64,000 bases of DNA, from assembly GCA_002733205.1 (NCBI GenBank), contig NVUW01000002.1, positions 62,001 through 126,000 of the forward strand, given 5' to 3'. Each line of letters starts with the position of its first letter. The stretch's first letter is position 1. Positions 56,511-64,000 of the stretch are shown here, piece by piece. Under the pieces are notes generated by a model that was not told where the DNA came from, did not search any database, and saw only the letters and a program-made list of their open reading frames with translations. The position numbers and the translations under genes are program-made. Source of the stretch: Thalassobium sp. GTDB taxonomy: Bacteria > Pseudomonadota > Gammaproteobacteria > Pseudomonadales > Oceanobacteraceae.

Positions 56511-56543
56511 AAAACGGGCCTCAGCAGAGGCCCGTTTTTTATT
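56511..56543. terminator. Bidirectional terminator between convergent genes
   Basis: AAAA-CGGGCCTC-AGCA-GAGGCCCG-TTTTTT. The stem is perfect over eight bases and has Ts on the plus side and As on the other. Confidence 0.92.
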
Positions 56544-56557
56544 GTGGAAATATCACC

Positions 56558-57142
56558 TTACTGCACGCAATTCACCGGCGACCAGACATCAAAGCTGTCT
56601 TCATCAAGCGCATCTTTTTCGCTAAAGAGAAAGCAATGGTCGCCTACGCGCAGCGGCTGTGGTGCAAGACTGCCAGCCTCACCGCTTTCAATAAAATCAC
56701 GCTGTGGTCGTTGCCTTTCACTGCGCACCGCATTCAGCTGACGACGCAAACGCGGATCGAAAGGTGCGCTTTGTAGCGGCTGTTCGCTGATGGCGTCCAT
56801 CGTCCCGGCAGGCAGGCGCAATAGCGGCGGCGAGGTCAATTGAGGTTCAGCGCTTTCTGAGGATTCCTGCGCGTTATTCAGTACGGCAGGTGCAGGAGCT
56901 GCGGAGTTTTCTGTTGCCGGGTTTTCTGCTGCAGGAATAGCGGATTGTTCAGGCACGCGTTGAGGAGGCTCATTGTCGGGTACTGTCTGCACAGGCAAAG
57001 CAGCCTGCAGACTCAGCCGCAACACTGGCATAAGCTCTGTTGGCTGTACTGCCCGCTGTAGCGGCGCAGCCAACAGCAACAGGTGCAGCAGCAGCGATAC
57101 ACCTAAAGCCAGAATCAGGGGATTGTGCAGCAGATAAAACAA
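56558..57142 (-). CDS. Hypothetical single-pass protein, TonB-like N-terminus
   Basis: A 194-residue protein with one N-terminal membrane helix (ILALGVSLLLHLLLLAAPL), a long Pro/Ala/Glu-rich spacer (about 40–125) and a short C-terminal segment with two Cys (GDHCFLFSEKDALDEDSFDVWSPVNCVQ). The 'SLLLHLLLL' helix resembles TonB/TolA anchors, but no TonB C-terminal fold is present. It follows folA on the same strand. I do not recognise a functional family. Confidence 0.72.
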   Translation of the reverse strand: MFYLLHNPLILALGVSLLLHLLLLAAPLQRAVQPTELMPVLRLSLQAALPVQTVPDNEPPQRVPEQSAIPAAENPATENSAAPAPAVLNNAQESSESAEPQLTSPPLLRLPAGTMDAISEQPLQSAPFDPRLRRQLNAVRSERQRPQRDFIESGEAGSLAPQPLRVGDHCFLFSEKDALDEDSFDVWSPVNCVQ

Positions 57143-57246
57143 ATGAGTGGCATCCCTTCCTTCGCCGGAACAGGCTCCGGCAGAAGGAGTTAGAGGCCAC
57201 TCTTAACATCAGGTTCAGTACAGCCGCTCAGCGGATCTGCCCGAAG

Positions 57247-57292
57247 GCCAACTCAAGTGCCAACTCAGGTGCCAATTCAATTGCCGCTCAGG
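57247..57292. repeat. 12-base tandem repeat downstream of folA
   Basis: GCCAACTCAAGT, GCCAACTCAGGT and GCCAATTCAATT run head to tail, then a partial GCCGCTCAGG reaching into the folA stop codon. Probably slippage. Confidence 0.7.
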
Positions 57293-57803
57293 CGCGTTCG
57301 TACACCACAAAGCTGTAGTTGTACGGATTCGGGCCTTCGGCGGCGAAGTCTTCGCGGGCGACTTCCTGCCAGGCACTGCGTTCAAACTCGGGGAAGAAAG
57401 CATCGCCTTCTACCTCGGCATGGACTTCGGTCAGATACATACGATCCACCAGCGTCAGCGCCTGGGTATAGATTTCGGCACCGCCAATAATCATCGTTTC
57501 ATCCTGGCCGTTAATCAGCGCAATACTCTCTGCCAGCTCACGGGCCGCTTCAAGGGAGGCAACCACTTTCACGCTGTCATTAGCGCCCGGTGGCTGATAA
57601 CCAGCCTGACGGGTAATGATGATATTGGTACGGCCCGGCAGTGGCTTGCCGATGCTTTCATAGGTTTTGCGGCCCATTACAATGGTTTTGCCCATGGTGA
57701 CCTGTTTGAAATATTTCAGGTCGTTAGGCAGATACCAGGGCAGCTTGTTATCGATACCGATCACGCGGTTTTCGGCGAGGGCGACAATCAGAGAGAATTT
57801 CAC
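57288..57803 (-). CDS. folA: Dihydrofolate reductase
   Basis: A 171-residue chromosomal-type DHFR. It has FSLIVALAENRVIGIDNKLPWYLPNDLKYFKQVTMGKTIVMGRKTYESIG (substrate and NADPH loop), LPGRTNIIITRQ, TMIIGGAEIYTQAL and YLTEVHAEVEGDAFFPEF. It provides tetrahydrofolate. The thyA gene, which consumes the folate cofactor, is 2 kb away on the same strand with a signalling gene between. Confidence 0.96.
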   Translation of the reverse strand: MKFSLIVALAENRVIGIDNKLPWYLPNDLKYFKQVTMGKTIVMGRKTYESIGKPLPGRTNIIITRQAGYQPPGANDSVKVVASLEAARELAESIALINGQDETMIIGGAEIYTQALTLVDRMYLTEVHAEVEGDAFFPEFERSAWQEVAREDFAAEGPNPYNYSFVVYERA

Positions 57804-57892
57804 AGCCAGCTTCCGTTGTGCAAAAGCGCCATCATACCACTGCGTCTAAGCTCCGTCTGGTCTCAGGGTCTGGCTTCAGGCGCAGCGTGGTA

Positions 57893-59593
57893 TCACACGC
57901 TGCGCGTTACCAGCGCCGGAATATCGGCCGCCGGCAAGGGACGGGCAAAGTAAAAGCCCTGATACTGGTCACAGCCAAACACCGCCAGAACATCGAGCAT
58001 GGCGCTGTCTTCAACGCCTTCAGCAATCACTTTCAGCCCCAGATTATGGGCCAGGTTAATGATCGAACTGGCAATGGCGGCATCGTGGGTATCGGTGACG
58101 ATGTCTTGCACAAACATGCGGTCGATTTTCAGGTAATCGATTGGCAGGTCTTTCAGGTAGGCTAATGATGAATAACCGGTACCAAAATCATCAATCGCCA
58201 CCGACACGCCCAGCGTGCGCAGACGGTTGAGAATCTGCACGCCATGATCAAGATTAACCATCAGCGTGCTTTCGGTAATCTCCAGTGTCAGCCTCTGAGG
58301 CGGCAACGCGCAATCGGCCAACAGCTGTTGAATACGTTCGGCCAGATCACGCTGGCGGAACTGACGCGGTGACAGGTTGACCGACAATTTGCTGTCCTCT
58401 GGCACCAGCCCCTGGCTGAGCCAGTCGGCATACTGCTGGCAGGCATTGCGCAACACCCACTCGCCGAAGCGTTCGATCAACCCGGTTTCTTCCAGCACCG
58501 GTATAAAAATGGCCGGTGAAACATCGCCCAGTACCGGGTGCTGCCAGCGCAGCAACACCTCAACACCGGTAAAACACTGATCGCTGATACTGACCTGAGG
58601 CTGGTAAACCAGGCGCAGCTCTTCACGCTCCAGAGCATGGTGCAGCGCACTTTCCAGACCGACGCGGATTTTGTCGGCCGGAGAGCTGCGATGACAAAAT
58701 ACATGGCTGACATTACGCCCTTCGCGCTTAGCCTGATGCAACGCCAGTTCGGCATGGCGCACCAGTTGTCCGGCGTCGTAACTGACCCGGCTGGCCAGCT
58801 CAATGCCAATGCTGACGGTCGAGAATATCTCTTCACCACCAATCGCAAATGGCCGCTGAAACGCCGTGCTGATTTTTTGTGCCACCGCCGCACTCATCTG
58901 TTCATTGTCCTGATGACCACCGGCTTCAAGTATCACCGCAAAACTGTTGCCACCCAGACGCGCCACGGTATCAGAGCGACGCAGGGTATCCCGCAAACGC
59001 TGTGCGCAGGCAATCAGTAGCAAGTCACCAAATTGATGACCATGCAATTCGTTAACAACCCGGAAGCGGTCGAGATCGACAAACAACAGGCTGACATCCA
59101 GCCCACGGCGCTGACTCTGCACCAGACAATGATCAAGACGGTCCTGAAACAGACCACGATTGGCTAACCCGGTAAGAGGATCGTGATGGGCGGCGTGCTT
59201 CTGATCAATATCGTACTGGCGACGGGCCATCGCCAGCAGCATCACATGCGACAGCAGCCCGGATTTCGCCTGATGCAGGCTCAGTATTTCCTGTACACCG
59301 GCGCTGATGAGTTTCTCTTCATCACTGAGGTGTTCCAGTAACACCAGCAGCGGCGCCTCTGGCAGCATCAGCCGCACCCGCTCAATCGCCGCTTCCAGCC
59401 AGCCATTAAAGCGCTTGCTGTACAGACACACGACACCATGTTGCGCTTCCAGCCAGGCAGCACAGATGTCATCAAGCGAGGCGGCCGACTGCAGCGTAAC
59501 GTCCGACAAATGCAGCGATGGCAGAGCATCGTCGGCACTTAACAGCAGCAAGGTCGGTAATTCGGTATGGAGTAGTGGGTTCACTATCAGCAC
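57893..59593 (-). CDS. GGDEF/EAL protein with degenerate GGDEF
   Basis: A 566-residue soluble protein. Residues 1–120 form a receiver-like fold without a clear phosphoacceptor. The GGDEF domain (about 135–300) has GGNSF at 214–218 in place of GGDEF, so diguanylate cyclase activity is unlikely. The EAL domain starts at about 315 with EVL at 344–346. It keeps NLSPRQF, EITES, DDFGTGYSSLAYLKDLPIDYLKIDR, VIAEGVED and the closing QGFYFARP, so it should be an active c-di-GMP phosphodiesterase. A link to type IV pili or surface behaviour is possible. Confidence 0.92.
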   Translation of the reverse strand: MLIVNPLLHTELPTLLLLSADDALPSLHLSDVTLQSAASLDDICAAWLEAQHGVVCLYSKRFNGWLEAAIERVRLMLPEAPLLVLLEHLSDEEKLISAGVQEILSLHQAKSGLLSHVMLLAMARRQYDIDQKHAAHHDPLTGLANRGLFQDRLDHCLVQSQRRGLDVSLLFVDLDRFRVVNELHGHQFGDLLLIACAQRLRDTLRRSDTVARLGGNSFAVILEAGGHQDNEQMSAAVAQKISTAFQRPFAIGGEEIFSTVSIGIELASRVSYDAGQLVRHAELALHQAKREGRNVSHVFCHRSSPADKIRVGLESALHHALEREELRLVYQPQVSISDQCFTGVEVLLRWQHPVLGDVSPAIFIPVLEETGLIERFGEWVLRNACQQYADWLSQGLVPEDSKLSVNLSPRQFRQRDLAERIQQLLADCALPPQRLTLEITESTLMVNLDHGVQILNRLRTLGVSVAIDDFGTGYSSLAYLKDLPIDYLKIDRMFVQDIVTDTHDAAIASSIINLAHNLGLKVIAEGVEDSAMLDVLAVFGCDQYQGFYFARPLPAADIPALVTRSV

Positions 59594-59716
59594 CGGGAGT
59601 CAAAGTTGCCTTCAGTATAGACAAGCAGACTCCGCCGTCTGGTCTGACAGCCGCGATAGTGAAAAAGAATTGTTACCAACGAAGAGGCCGCCTGCTCTGC
59701 CTGCCCCAGAGCAAAG

Positions 59717-59748
59717 CGGAGCAAGGACGGAGCAAGGACGGAGCAGGA
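59717..59748. repeat. 11-base tandem repeat between thyA and the EAL gene
   Basis: CGGAGCAAGGA occurs twice in tandem, followed by a third near-copy CGGAGCAGGA. Located 13 bases beyond the thyA stop. Confidence 0.7.
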
Positions 59749-59760
59749 GCAGCATCGCAA

Positions 59761-60555
59761 TCAGATCGCGACGGGCGCTTTGATATGCGGGTGAGATTCG
59801 TAACCTTCGATCACGAAGTCTTCAAACTTATAGTCAAACAGACTGTCGGGTTTACGCTGAATCACCAGCTTTGGCAGCGCCATCGGCTCGCGCGACAGTT
59901 GCAGGTCAGTCTGCTCCAGATGGTTGGCATAGAGATGCACATCACCACCGGTCCAGACAAAATCGCCCACCTGCAGATCACACTGCTGTGCCACCATATA
60001 CACCAGTAAGGCATAGCTGGCGATATTGAACGGCACACCAAGGAAGATATCGGCGCTGCGCTGGTACAGCTGGCAGGAAAGTTTACCGTCAGCGACGTAG
60101 AACTGGAAAAAAGCGTGGCATGGCGGCAGGGCCATATTGTCAATTTCACCCACATTCCAGGCACTGACGATCAGGCGGCGCGAGTCCGGATTGTTTTTAA
60201 TCTGGTTCACCACCTGGGTGATCTGATCAATATGACGGCCATCAGCGGTTGGCCAGCTGCGCCACTGCGAACCGTACACCGGCCCCAGGTTGCCGTCTTC
60301 ATCGGCCCACTCATCCCAGATAGAGACGCCGTTTTCTTTCAGATAGCGAATATTGGTGTCGCCACTCAGGAACCACAGCAACTCATGAATAATCGAGCGC
60401 AGATGCAGTTTTTTGGTGGTTACCAGCGGGAAGCCTTCACTCAGATCAAAGCGCATCTGATACCCAAAACAGCTGTACGTGCCGGTGCCGGTACGGTCTT
60501 CCTTGAAGGTGCCGTTTTCGCGTACATGGCGCATCAGATCGAGATATTGCTTCAT
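59761..60555 (-). CDS. thyA: Thymidylate synthase
   Basis: A 264-residue Thy[60 protein letters not shown], the nucleophilic Cys in [34 protein letters not shown] and [12 protein letters not shown] are all present. It methylates dUMP with methylene-tetrahydrofolate. Its ATG overlaps the lgt stop (ATGA), the usual lgt-thyA arrangement. Confidence 0.97.
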   Translation of the reverse strand: MKQYLDLMRHVRENGTFKEDRTGTGTYSCFGYQMRFDLSEGFPLVTTKKLHLRSIIHELLWFLSGDTNIRYLKENGVSIWDEWADEDGNLGPVYGSQWRSWPTADGRHIDQITQVVNQIKNNPDSRRLIVSAWNVGEIDNMALPPCHAFFQFYVADGKLSCQLYQRSADIFLGVPFNIASYALLVYMVAQQCDLQVGDFVWTGGDVHLYANHLEQTDLQLSREPMALPKLVIQRKPDSLFDYKFEDFVIEGYESHPHIKAPVAI

Positions 60556-61361
60556 ACTTTCTGTTCTCCGGATTTCGGGCTGCGGTAGGCAATCACCAGC
60601 AGAATAACCCCTATAACAATCATCGGCAGACTGAGCAGCTGCCCGCGGCTCATCCAGCCAAATAAATCAAAACCAATATGTGCATCCGGCTCGCGGAAGA
60701 ACTCGGCAATGGTACGGAACAAGCCATAACCAATCAGGAACATGGCACTGACGGCCTTCTGTGGCCGTGGCCGGGACGAATAAAACCAGAGGATAACAAA
60801 CAGCAGGAACCCCTCCAACGCCGCCTGATACAACTGTGACGGATGGCGCGGCAGATCGCCGGCGCGCGGAAACACCATCGCCCAGGGCACATGAGCCGGA
60901 TCCGCCACACGGCCCCATAGCTCACCGCCAATAAAATTGCCGAAACGGCCAAACATCAGACCGACCGGTACCAGCGGAGCAACGAAGTCGGCCACATCAA
61001 AAAAGTTCTTTTTGTACTTATGACCAAACCACGCCAGCGCTGCCATGACACCCAGCAGCCCACCGTGAAACGACATCCCGCCTTCCCACACCCGCAGCAG
61101 CCATAACGGGTCCTGTAAGAATTGCGGAAAGTTATACAGCAGCACATAGCCGCAACGGCCACCGAGAATAACCCCCATGGCACCATAAAAGATCAGATCC
61201 GACACCTGCTCCGGTGTCCAGCCAGAAGCCGGACGACGCGCACGGTAATTGGCCAGGCCCCAGGCCGAGGCAAACGCCAGCAGATACATCAGGCCATACC
61301 AATGAATTTTCAGCGGGCCAATGGCCACGGCTACCGGGTCTATATCGGGATAGGTCAGCAT
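60552..61361 (-). CDS. lgt: Prolipoprotein diacylglyceryl transferase Lgt
   Basis: A 269-residue inner-membrane enzyme with seven helices that lipidates prolipoproteins. [23 protein letters not shown] and the Lgt signature [14 protein letters not shown] are visible, as is [15 protein letters not shown] at 61361 begins [26 protein letters not shown], the normal Lgt start; the frame is open to 61433 without likeness. Several lipoproteins in this window would be its substrates. Confidence 0.96.
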   Translation of the reverse strand: MLTYPDIDPVAVAIGPLKIHWYGLMYLLAFASAWGLANYRARRPASGWTPEQVSDLIFYGAMGVILGGRCGYVLLYNFPQFLQDPLWLLRVWEGGMSFHGGLLGVMAALAWFGHKYKKNFFDVADFVAPLVPVGLMFGRFGNFIGGELWGRVADPAHVPWAMVFPRAGDLPRHPSQLYQAALEGFLLFVILWFYSSRPRPQKAVSAMFLIGYGLFRTIAEFFREPDAHIGFDLFGWMSRGQLLSLPMIVIGVILLVIAYRSPKSGEQKV

Positions 61362-61394
61362 ACGAACTTCCTTGCAACAACAATCAGACTTAAA

Positions 61395-61421
61395 GGCGCC
61401 TCTGAATAATTCAGAGGTGCC
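61395..61421. repeat. Palindromic element, copy 1
   Basis: GGCGCCTCTGAAT-A-ATTCAGAGGTGCC, with 13-base arms and one G-T mismatch, between the TauE/SafE stop and lgt. A near-identical element occurs at 63122–63144. Confidence 0.75.
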
Positions 61422-61461
61422 CAAGCAAAACACTCTATTTTTAACGCCTTATGAAATGCGC

Positions 61462-62250
61462 TTAAAACAACAGAAATTTAATACCAACCACAAACAGCAA
61501 CAGCGCAAAGCTTTTTTTCAGCAACGCCTGATCCAGACGATGTGCCAGCTTCGCCCCCACTTTGGCAAAAGGCACGCTGGTCAGCACAATACCAAGAATG
61601 GCCGGCCAGTATAAAAAGCCGGTACTCCAGGCAGGCAGAGCCTCATGATTCCAGCCGGCCACCACATTACTCAACGCGCCCGTCAGCGCAATGGGCAAAC
61701 CACAGGCAGCGGAAGTCGCCACCGCCTGACGCATAGGAATTTTCATCCAACTCAGGTACGGCACGGTAAACGTTCCGCCACCGATACCAAACCACGACGA
61801 ACCAAAACCGACCACAGAACCGGCAACAATCAGGCCCCGGTTACCTGGACGCTTGCCAGCGCCTTTTGGTTCCAGCCCAAAGAACATTTTCAGCGCCAAC
61901 AGCAAGGCAAACACACCAATGATTTTCTGCAGCAGCGGACCCGGTACGGTGGTAATTAACGACACACCGACCATGGTACCCAGCACAATACCGATGCTCA
62001 TCACACCCACCAGCGTCCAGTCCACGCCACCCTGACGATGATGCTCACGCACCGAGCTGAGCGAGGTAAACACGATGGTCGCCAGCGACGTAGCCACCGC
62101 CATATGCGTCAGCACCGTTTCGCTTACGCCCTGTGCGGCAAAGGTAATCACCAGCACAGGAACAATCACCATGCCGCCACCAATGCCAAACAAACCAGCC
62201 AGCAGACCGGCCACTGAGCCAACCGCCAGGAACAGCAGAAATGTCATCAT
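61462..62250 (-). CDS. TauE/SafE family sulfite/anion permease
   Basis: A 262-residue membrane protein with about eight helices. The paired TSUP motifs GLLAGLFGIGGGMVIVPVLV and VVGFGSSWFGIGGGTFTVPYL lie in the two halves. The family exports sulfite, sulfoacetate or other organosulfur anions. No sulfur-metabolism gene is close enough to name the substrate. It is divergent from the NRDE gene. Confidence 0.9.
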   Translation of the reverse strand: MMTFLLFLAVGSVAGLLAGLFGIGGGMVIVPVLVITFAAQGVSETVLTHMAVATSLATIVFTSLSSVREHHRQGGVDWTLVGVMSIGIVLGTMVGVSLITTVPGPLLQKIIGVFALLLALKMFFGLEPKGAGKRPGNRGLIVAGSVVGFGSSWFGIGGGTFTVPYLSWMKIPMRQAVATSAACGLPIALTGALSNVVAGWNHEALPAWSTGFLYWPAILGIVLTSVPFAKVGAKLAHRLDQALLKKSFALLLFVVGIKFLLF

Positions 62251-62362
62251 AGGTGTGAAAATTCCGGTTTAAGGGGGCGGCATTATGACCTAAAGTGCGG
62301 TCAAAGTCGGCAGCGCCTGCGCAACAGATCATGCCTGCGACAATCATTATCGGGAAATGCTT

Positions 62363-63130
62363 ATGTGTCTGATCGTATTGAACTGGCAACCACAGAACCG
62401 TCAGTGGCTGAGCCTGAGTGCCAACCGGGATGAGTTTTATCCCCGCCCCGCCAGTGCACTGGAAGAGTGGAAAGAATATCCGGGCCTGTTTGCCGGGCGC
62501 GATCTGCAACAGGGCGGCACCTGGCTGGGCGCGACCAAAGCAGGCCGCTTTGCGGCGCTGACCAATATCCGCGCCCCCGGCGTCGGCCCGGCCGAGCCAC
62601 AGTCACGCGGCCATCTGGTGTTGGATTACCTGCGCGAGCCACGCAACCCGGAAAAATATCTGCGTGCCGTACTGGAAAAAGGCGACCAGTACGCGCCGTT
62701 TAATCTGCTGTGCGGCAACCGTAACCAGCTCTGGTACGCCAGCAACTACCCCGAACCCCGCCTTGAACGGCTGGAGCCCGGCATTCATACACTGAGCAAT
62801 GCCTGGCTGAATACACCCTGGCCGAAAACCGAACTGGCACGCACACAACTTCAGCATTGGTTACAACAGCCTAAAGGCAGTGCCAGTCTCGCCGCTTTAC
62901 TGGATCATTATTCACCCTTCCCGGACGATCAGCTGCCACAAACCGGCGTACCGCTGGAATGGGAGCGTCTGTTATCGGCGCAGTTCATTAACGCTCCGGG
63001 CTACGGCACCCGCTGCTCTACCGGCATTCTGGGACAGGAAGACCGGTTGGAGTTAAGCGAACTGAGCTGGGACAGTCATGGCCGAATTGCCGGACGGGTC
63101 ACCTGGCCGGTCGATCTAGAACGCCTCTGA
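62363..63130 (+). CDS. NRDE (TANGO2-like) family protein
   Basis: A 255-residue NRDE protein. MCLIVLNWQ has the conserved Cys2, and LSLSANRDEFYPRPA gives the family its name. GGTWLGATKAGRFAALTNIR follows. The Cys2 recalls N-terminal nucleophile hydrolases; vertebrate TANGO2 has been linked to haem and lipid handling, but the bacterial role is unknown. ATG at 62363 is preferred because it puts Cys at position 2; ATG at 62357 is also in frame. Its stop codon lies within a palindrome. Confidence 0.88.
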   Translation: MCLIVLNWQPQNRQWLSLSANRDEFYPRPASALEEWKEYPGLFAGRDLQQGGTWLGATKAGRFAALTNIRAPGVGPAEPQSRGHLVLDYLREPRNPEKYLRAVLEKGDQYAPFNLLCGNRNQLWYASNYPEPRLERLEPGIHTLSNAWLNTPWPKTELARTQLQHWLQQPKGSASLAALLDHYSPFPDDQLPQTGVPLEWERLLSAQFINAPGYGTRCSTGILGQEDRLELSELSWDSHGRIAGRVTWPVDLERL

Positions 63131-63144
63131 ATCATTCAGAGGCG
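63122..63144. repeat. Palindromic element, copy 2
   Basis: CGCCTCTGAAT-C-ATTCAGAGGCG, perfect 11-base arms, overlapping the NRDE stop codon. Shares its sequence with the element at 61395–61421. Confidence 0.75.
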
Positions 63145-63155
63145 CCCTGTAATCA

Positions 63156-63171
63156 GTGGACAATTGCCCAC
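63156..63171. promoter_or_regulatory. Near-perfect 16-base palindrome
   Basis: GTGGACAATTGCCCAC has one mismatched pair. It lies between the NRDE gene and the L,D-transpeptidase gene and could be an operator of the latter. Confidence 0.3.
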
Positions 63172-63362
63172 TTTAAGAACAAAGAATTAGCCGACAGAAA
63201 TCCGTTAATTATCCATCCTGTTACAAAAGAAAAACCTAAGTTGTTGTTTCTTTTGACACTCCGCTAACCAATCGAACGACCGTTTGCAGTCGCTTACAAA
63301 ATTCTGCGAACGGTAGCACGATTCCCGGCACATTTTGCCAGTCTGGCGTCCATACTTCGTGC

Positions 63363-64000
63363 ATGAACAGCATGAATACACCCAGAAAACCGCAGCGCGT
63401 CGTCGCACTCACAGGCTTTATTGCCCTGCTGTGCGTCGGACTGTTGTTTGCGGCTCTGGCAGCCAGCATCAATACCAAGCCCTATATGCCACCCAAAGTG
63501 GCACAAAAATATATGGAGCACTGGTTAATCGAATCCGCGCGCAATGTGGCGGGAGAGGTGCGGCTGAAACATGTGCAAAGCATCGAACCTTTTTATCTGC
63601 GCCGTGATTACCAGCCGGTATGGATGAACAGCTTCGAGCTGACCGAAGCAGGACAAGAACTGTTACAGGTGCTGCGCGAAACCGCCGCCGACGACTGGCG
63701 CAACTACGGCTACGAACTGGCCACCCTTGAGCGTGAAACCAGCCGTCTGTCGAACATTCCCAAACAGGCCACTGCGGTTGAAGTGCTGCTGACCGACGCT
63801 TTCATTACTTATGCCCAACAGGCTCTGAATGCCGAGCTGCTGCCTGACACCGGCGAAGGTGATCATCCATCCATCCGTAAAGTATCGGCGGCGAGCAAGC
63901 CCGGACAGTTCAGTGAAGAACAGATTATCGACCTGCTTAACGACTCTATCCGCCGCAACGAGCTGGATGCACTGGTCGAAACCCTCACGCCCTCTCATCC
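63363..64000 (+). CDS. L,D-transpeptidase (LdtD/YcbB-like), partial N-terminal part
   Basis: At least 212 residues, cut by the right edge. The N-terminal membrane anchor is VVALTGFIALLCVGLLFAALAASI. The scaffold domain follows: EPFYLRRDYQPVWMNSFELTEAGQELLQVLRETAADDWRNYGYEL, with the 'FYxxRxYxPVW' segment of YcbB-type enzymes. The catalytic YkuD domain should lie beyond the window. Such enzymes make 3-3 cross-links in peptidoglycan. ATG at 63363 or 63372; no clear ribosome-binding site. Confidence 0.8.
   Translation, partial: MNSMNTPRKPQRVVALTGFIALLCVGLLFAALAASINTKPYMPPKVAQKYMEHWLIESARNVAGEVRLKHVQSIEPFYLRRDYQPVWMNSFELTEAGQELLQVLRETAADDWRNYGYELATLERETSRLSNIPKQATAVEVLLTDAFITYAQQALNAELLPDTGEGDHPSIRKVSAASKPGQFSEEQIIDLLNDSIRRNELDALVETLTPSH

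Overview
The window is chromosomal DNA from a marine, aerobic, motile gammaproteobacterium, most like the Oceanospirillales (Thalassolituus/Oceanobacter type); the genus is an inference. The evidence is the Pseudomonas-like gene order pilG–chpA / gshB–tonB3–yqgE–ruvX–pyrR–pyrB–pyrC', an ectoine operon for osmoprotection, AlkK-like acyl-CoA ligation, thiolase and PHA depolymerase genes, and a moderate GC content. Coding density is high, and I saw no rRNA, tRNA, insertion sequence, prophage or CRISPR array. Both ends cut genes: chpA at the left and an L,D-transpeptidase at the right.

Layout. 1–8015 (minus): Pil-Chp chemosensory operon pilG-pilH-pilI-pilJ-pilK-chpA for twitching motility. 8229–14131 (plus): gshB, tonB3, yqgE/algH, ruvX, pyrR, pyrB and a dihydroorotase-like gene that has lost metal ligands. 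14195–14370: a cluster of intergenic repeats. 14379–19514 (minus): a PLP enzyme of the D-cysteine desulfhydrase/ACC deaminase family and an aromatic-amine-dehydrogenase-type TTQ cluster, B-E-D-A plus two monohaem cytochromes c. 19867–22424 (plus): hisI, hisE, a HIT protein and tatABC. 22599–24893: a BLUF photoreceptor facing away from a histidine kinase. 24907–32106: AlkK-like ligase, a long gap with no convincing gene, an amidase-family lipoprotein, a DKNYY-type membrane protein and a thiolase.

32381–38198: a MarR regulator coupled to a CheW-like protein, divergent from ectA-ectB-ectC-ask and a TPR membrane protein. 38288–43476 (minus): an AT-rich membrane protein gene, a HemW-like protein, a ZapB-like coiled coil, and the metX-metW-DUF4426-rdgB operon. 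43581–48411: an ABC-F ATPase, then on plus a DUF917 protein overlapping a hybrid histidine kinase. 48509–54140 (minus): PHA depolymerase, an operon of two lipoproteins (RCC1-repeat protein and dihaem oxidoreductase) and an AraC regulator. 54280–56488 (plus): Mpo1-like protein and an acyl-CoA synthetase. 56558–61361 (minus): small membrane protein, folA, GGDEF/EAL protein, thyA, lgt. 61462–64000: TauE/SafE permease, NRDE protein and the start of an LdtD-like transpeptidase.

How it fits together. The TTQ amine dehydrogenase would oxidise amines in the periplasm and pass electrons to c-type cytochromes. Its light chain carries a Tat signal, and tatABC lies close by on the other strand. The ectoine operon has its own aspartokinase for precursor supply and a plausible MarR (EctR-type) control region with repeated TTAG-N4-CTAA-like sites. 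The candidates most worth a second look are the TTQ cluster without mauG, the RCC1/dihaem-oxidoreductase pair, the BLUF–kinase pair, the DUF917–hybrid kinase pair, the cheW-marR-ect control region, and several strong intergenic inverted repeats.
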